The position numbers and the translations under genes were made by a program. The notes below the pieces were generated by a model. That model saw nothing but the letters and a program-made list of their open reading frames with translations. It did no database searches and was not told the origin of the DNA. A DNA stretch of 19,660 nt from CAVZXS01 sp963779325. Lineage in GTDB: Bacteria > Bacteroidota > Bacteroidia > Chitinophagales > Chitinophagaceae. The stretch is from assembly GCA_963779325.1 (NCBI GenBank), contig CAVZXS010000028.1, forward strand, positions 1 through 19,660, read 5' to 3'. Positions 17,551 to 19,660 of the stretch are shown in pieces (position 1 is the stretch's first letter; each line of letters starts with the position of its first letter).

Positions 17551-19110
17551 ATGAAGGTTACAGCAAAAAAAATAATAGCTGTTATATTGCTTAGTACGTC
17601 ATTGGTTTTTATTTCCTGCAACAGTTATGATAAAAATAAATCGCATGCTGATGTGCCCGATGCAAGTATTGCGCAGGGGAAAAAACTGGCAAAAAAATAT
17701 TGCCGGAGCTGCCATTTATTGCCCGACCCTTCGCAACTGGATGCTAAAACATGGGAAGAAGGGGTATTGCCGGCTATGGGTCCTTCGCTGGGTATTTTTA
17801 AACACCTCTATCATAACTATCCTAGTGGAAGAAATGACAGGGACTTAGATTCTAATTTTTATCCAAAAAAACCTCTATTAACACCGGATGAATGGCAGCA
17901 TATCATTAATTACTATACTGCTACATCTCCCGATAGTGTTATACAACCCAAAAAAGAAGAGAATGTAACAGAAGGCTTGCCCGGTTTTCAATTTGTACCA
18001 ACGGCATTTAAAGTAGCATCACCTACAAGTTCTTTTATTAAAATTGATACAGCCAACCATCAATTATTGCTGGCCGATTTGTTTACCCGATATTTATACC
18101 GGTTTGATGCTAATCTAAAAATAAAAGATTCTGTAAATACTAAAAGTGCTGTTGTAGATATACAATACAGCAATAATAAAATGCTGGTTTGTAATATTGG
18201 CGAAATAAACCCCAACAATAAAAAACTGGGTTCCGGTATTTTTATTAATACTGCTTTGGATGGAAAATTAATGACAGATACTTCCGCATTACTTACAAAC
18301 TTGGCCAGACCTGTACAAATTTCCCCCGCTGATTTTAATAAAGATGGGTTTACCGACTATTTGGTTTGTGAGTTTGGTTTTATGCAGGGAAGTTTATCAA
18401 TCTACAACGGAAACAGCAACAATAGTTTTACAAAACAAGTACTCCGTTTTTTACCGGGTGCCGAAAAAGCATACATACAGGATTATAATAAAGATGGCCT
18501 CCCTGATATTTGGGTGTTGTTTGCACAAGGCGACGAAGGTATTTTTTTATACATCAATAAGGGGAACGGAAAATTTGAAGAGCAGCGGATTTTACGTTTT
18601 CCTCCAATGTACGGGTCAACATTTTTTGAGTTGGTGGATTTTAATGAAGACGGCCACCCCGATATTATTTATACCTGCGGCGATAATGCGGATTATTCTC
18701 AGGTGCTTAAGCCCTATCATGGTATTTATATTTTTCTTAATGATGGAAAAAATAATTTTAAGCAAGAATACTTTTATCACATGAACGGTTGTTATAAGGC
18801 CCTGGCAAGGGACTATGATAATGATGGTGATTTAGACATTGCTGCTATTTCTTTCTTTGCTGATTATGCTAAAAACGAAGATGAAGGTTTTTTATATCTT
18901 GAAAACAAAGGCATCAATTCTTTTAAACCGTACTCCTTACCGCAAGGTAGGGCAGGTAGATGGCTTACTATGGATGCGGGAGATTTGAATGGCGATGGAA
19001 AAACAGATCTGGTACTTGGCAATTTTTCATATGGCCCTGTTATGATGCAGCACAAAGTTGATTGGGTAAAAGGAGCCAGCTTTTTATTCTTAAAAAATTT
19101 AAATAAATAG
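17551..19110 (+). CDS. Cytochrome c domain fused to FG-GAP repeats, lipoprotein
   Basis: 519 residues, intact. A lipobox LVFISC gives lipidated Cys23. The mature N-terminus is a small cytochrome c domain: the covalent haem motif CRSCH (Cys51, Cys54, His55) preceded by GKKLAKKY, with Met76 in VLPAMG as a candidate sixth ligand, ending near the LTPDEWQHIINYY helix. Residues after about 160 form an FG-GAP/VCBS beta-propeller with calcium loops DFNKDGFTD (from residue 261), DYNKDGLPD (311), DFNEDGHPD (363), DYDNDGDLD (421) and DLNGDGKTD (478). The combination implies an envelope-anchored electron carrier attached to a binding or scaffold propeller. The partner and direction of electron flow are unknown. 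It begins 21 bases after the esterase and is followed at once by the haloperoxidase fragment. Annotation pipelines would probably call it a VCBS repeat protein. Confidence 0.85.
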   Translation: MKVTAKKIIAVILLSTSLVFISCNSYDKNKSHADVPDASIAQGKKLAKKYCRSCHLLPDPSQLDAKTWEEGVLPAMGPSLGIFKHLYHNYPSGRNDRDLDSNFYPKKPLLTPDEWQHIINYYTATSPDSVIQPKKEENVTEGLPGFQFVPTAFKVASPTSSFIKIDTANHQLLLADLFTRYLYRFDANLKIKDSVNTKSAVVDIQYSNNKMLVCNIGEINPNNKKLGSGIFINTALDGKLMTDTSALLTNLARPVQISPADFNKDGFTDYLVCEFGFMQGSLSIYNGNSNNSFTKQVLRFLPGAEKAYIQDYNKDGLPDIWVLFAQGDEGIFLYINKGNGKFEEQRILRFPPMYGSTFFELVDFNEDGHPDIIYTCGDNADYSQVLKPYHGIYIFLNDGKNNFKQEYFYHMNGCYKALARDYDNDGDLDIAAISFFADYAKNEDEGFLYLENKGINSFKPYSLPQGRAGRWLTMDAGDLNGDGKTDLVLGNFSYGPVMMQHKVDWVKGASFLFLKNLNK

Positions 19111-19534
19111 TACCACTCTTCAAAAGGTTTATGATGCATTTATTTCCTGCCGGGATGCAAAATATAAATGGAACTATGTCAGGCCTGTGACGGTAATCAA
19201 TGAATATATTGATAAAACATGGACGCCTTTGTTACAAAAACCGCCTTTCCCCGAGTATACCAGCGGACACAGCACTATAACCGGCAGCGCTGCCACGGTA
19301 CTTACACACTTATACGGAGATAAATTTACTTTTAATGATACAAGCAACAGGCGTTATATAAATATGGAACGACCTTTTCGTTCTTTTATACAAGCATCTG
19401 ATGAATGCTCTGTTAGTCGTTTCTAAGGAGGTATTCATTATCGCATAAGTGTGGACAAGGGGGCGGAAGCGGGTAAAAAGATAGGAGCTTTTATTATTGA
19501 TAAGCTAAAATTGAAGAATAGTATTGGCGGATAA
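19109..19534 (+). pseudogene. C-terminal fragment of a vanadium haloperoxidase/PAP2-like protein
   Basis: One frame from about 19109 to TAA 19532-19534 encodes the family's catalytic end: KVYDAFISCRDAKYKWNYVRPVT (Lys/Arg phosphate- or vanadate-binding motif), the middle motif EYTSGHST and the last motif SVSRF-stop-GGIHYRIS. The codon at 19424-19426 is TAA where relatives have Tyr (SRxYGGIHY), so the product is cut before the catalytic His. The frame itself is kept. There is no start codon, signal peptide or N-terminal helical domain; roughly 300 residues found in relatives are missing. The fragment abuts the cytochrome gene's stop (19108-19110), implying a deletion or an assembly join there. 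Vanadium haloperoxidases oxidise halides with peroxide, while PAP2 phosphatases share the same three motifs; the activity cannot be decided from this piece. Confidence 0.8.
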
Positions 19535-19660
19535 CCTCATTAAAAATTTTGCCTGAATGCCAAACTTTATTAATTGCGCAACATAAATTCCGGACCTGCA
19601 AACCGAGAAATGTAACCCCGACGACAATTCTTTCTTTTATTATTTATCATCTCCTCACTT
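19535..19660. other. End of window, no assigned feature
   Basis: These 126 bases follow the haloperoxidase remnant. I see no coding homology, terminator or RNA gene. A 26-codon minus-strand frame (19570-19650) begins with ATG after a GAGGAG stretch, but nothing else supports it. Confidence 0.4.

Noticed and set aside
19570..19650. 26-codon minus-strand frame with an upstream GAGGAG
   Set aside because: Very short and without homology, and strong Shine-Dalgarno sites are not typical of this phylum; support is too weak.
1..19660. CRISPR array, tRNA, rRNA, phage genes, transposase or integrase
   Set aside because: No spaced direct-repeat array, cloverleaf, rRNA stretch or recombinase motif was found on either strand.

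Overview
The window looks like part of a Bacteroidota chromosome, probably a Chitinophagaceae- or Sphingobacteriales-like soil or sediment organism. The evidence is a tandem SusC/SusD pair, an AraC-family regulator divergent from it, lipoproteins with FG-GAP/ASPIC repeats, AT-rich spacers, TAAA-rich sequence before starts instead of strong Shine-Dalgarno sites, and a TAnnTTTG-type promoter element. The genes fit a carbohydrate or ester utilisation locus, with secreted hydrolases around an outer-membrane uptake complex. The exact genus cannot be told from this sequence.

Layout. 1-69: tail of an unrecognised + strand gene. 77-550: decayed remnant of a GH43 beta-xylosidase/arabinofuranosidase, with small inverted repeats in and after it. 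712-5961: three + strand genes with almost no spacing: an intact secreted type-B carboxylesterase, an intact Sde182-like (DUF1593) nucleoside-hydrolase-fold protein, and a GH42 beta-galactosidase broken by five frameshifts. 5958-6836 (minus): AraC regulator, its stop overlapping the GH42 stop at TTAA. 6837-7158: divergent regulatory region with direct repeats. 7159-12143: SusC then SusD, one base apart, followed by a clear hairpin terminator. 12347-19110: a second closely spaced + strand set: a ~1,188-residue FG-GAP/ASPIC-UnbV lipoprotein, a second type-B carboxylesterase, and a lipoprotein joining a cytochrome c domain to FG-GAP repeats. 19109-19534: the C-terminal piece of a vanadium-haloperoxidase/PAP2-like protein. 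The rest shows nothing I can assign.

Working model (inference): the secreted or surface hydrolases (GH43, GH42, Sde182-like, two esterases) trim a decorated plant-type polysaccharide, SusC/SusD import the fragments, and the AraC protein controls SusCD through repeats in the divergent spacer. The FG-GAP, cytochrome c and haloperoxidase-like set suggests an additional surface redox or binding module; its chemistry is not known.

Sequence integrity. At least fourteen one-base indels, one 10-bp near-tandem duplication and two in-frame TAA codons at conserved Tyr positions interrupt otherwise well-conserved genes. Twelve of the one-base events are best explained as one extra base. Insertion bias suggests uncorrected long-read errors. 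The truncated GH43 and haloperoxidase genes, however, have lost large pieces and cannot be explained that way. For each broken gene I give the full span and the reconstructed length.
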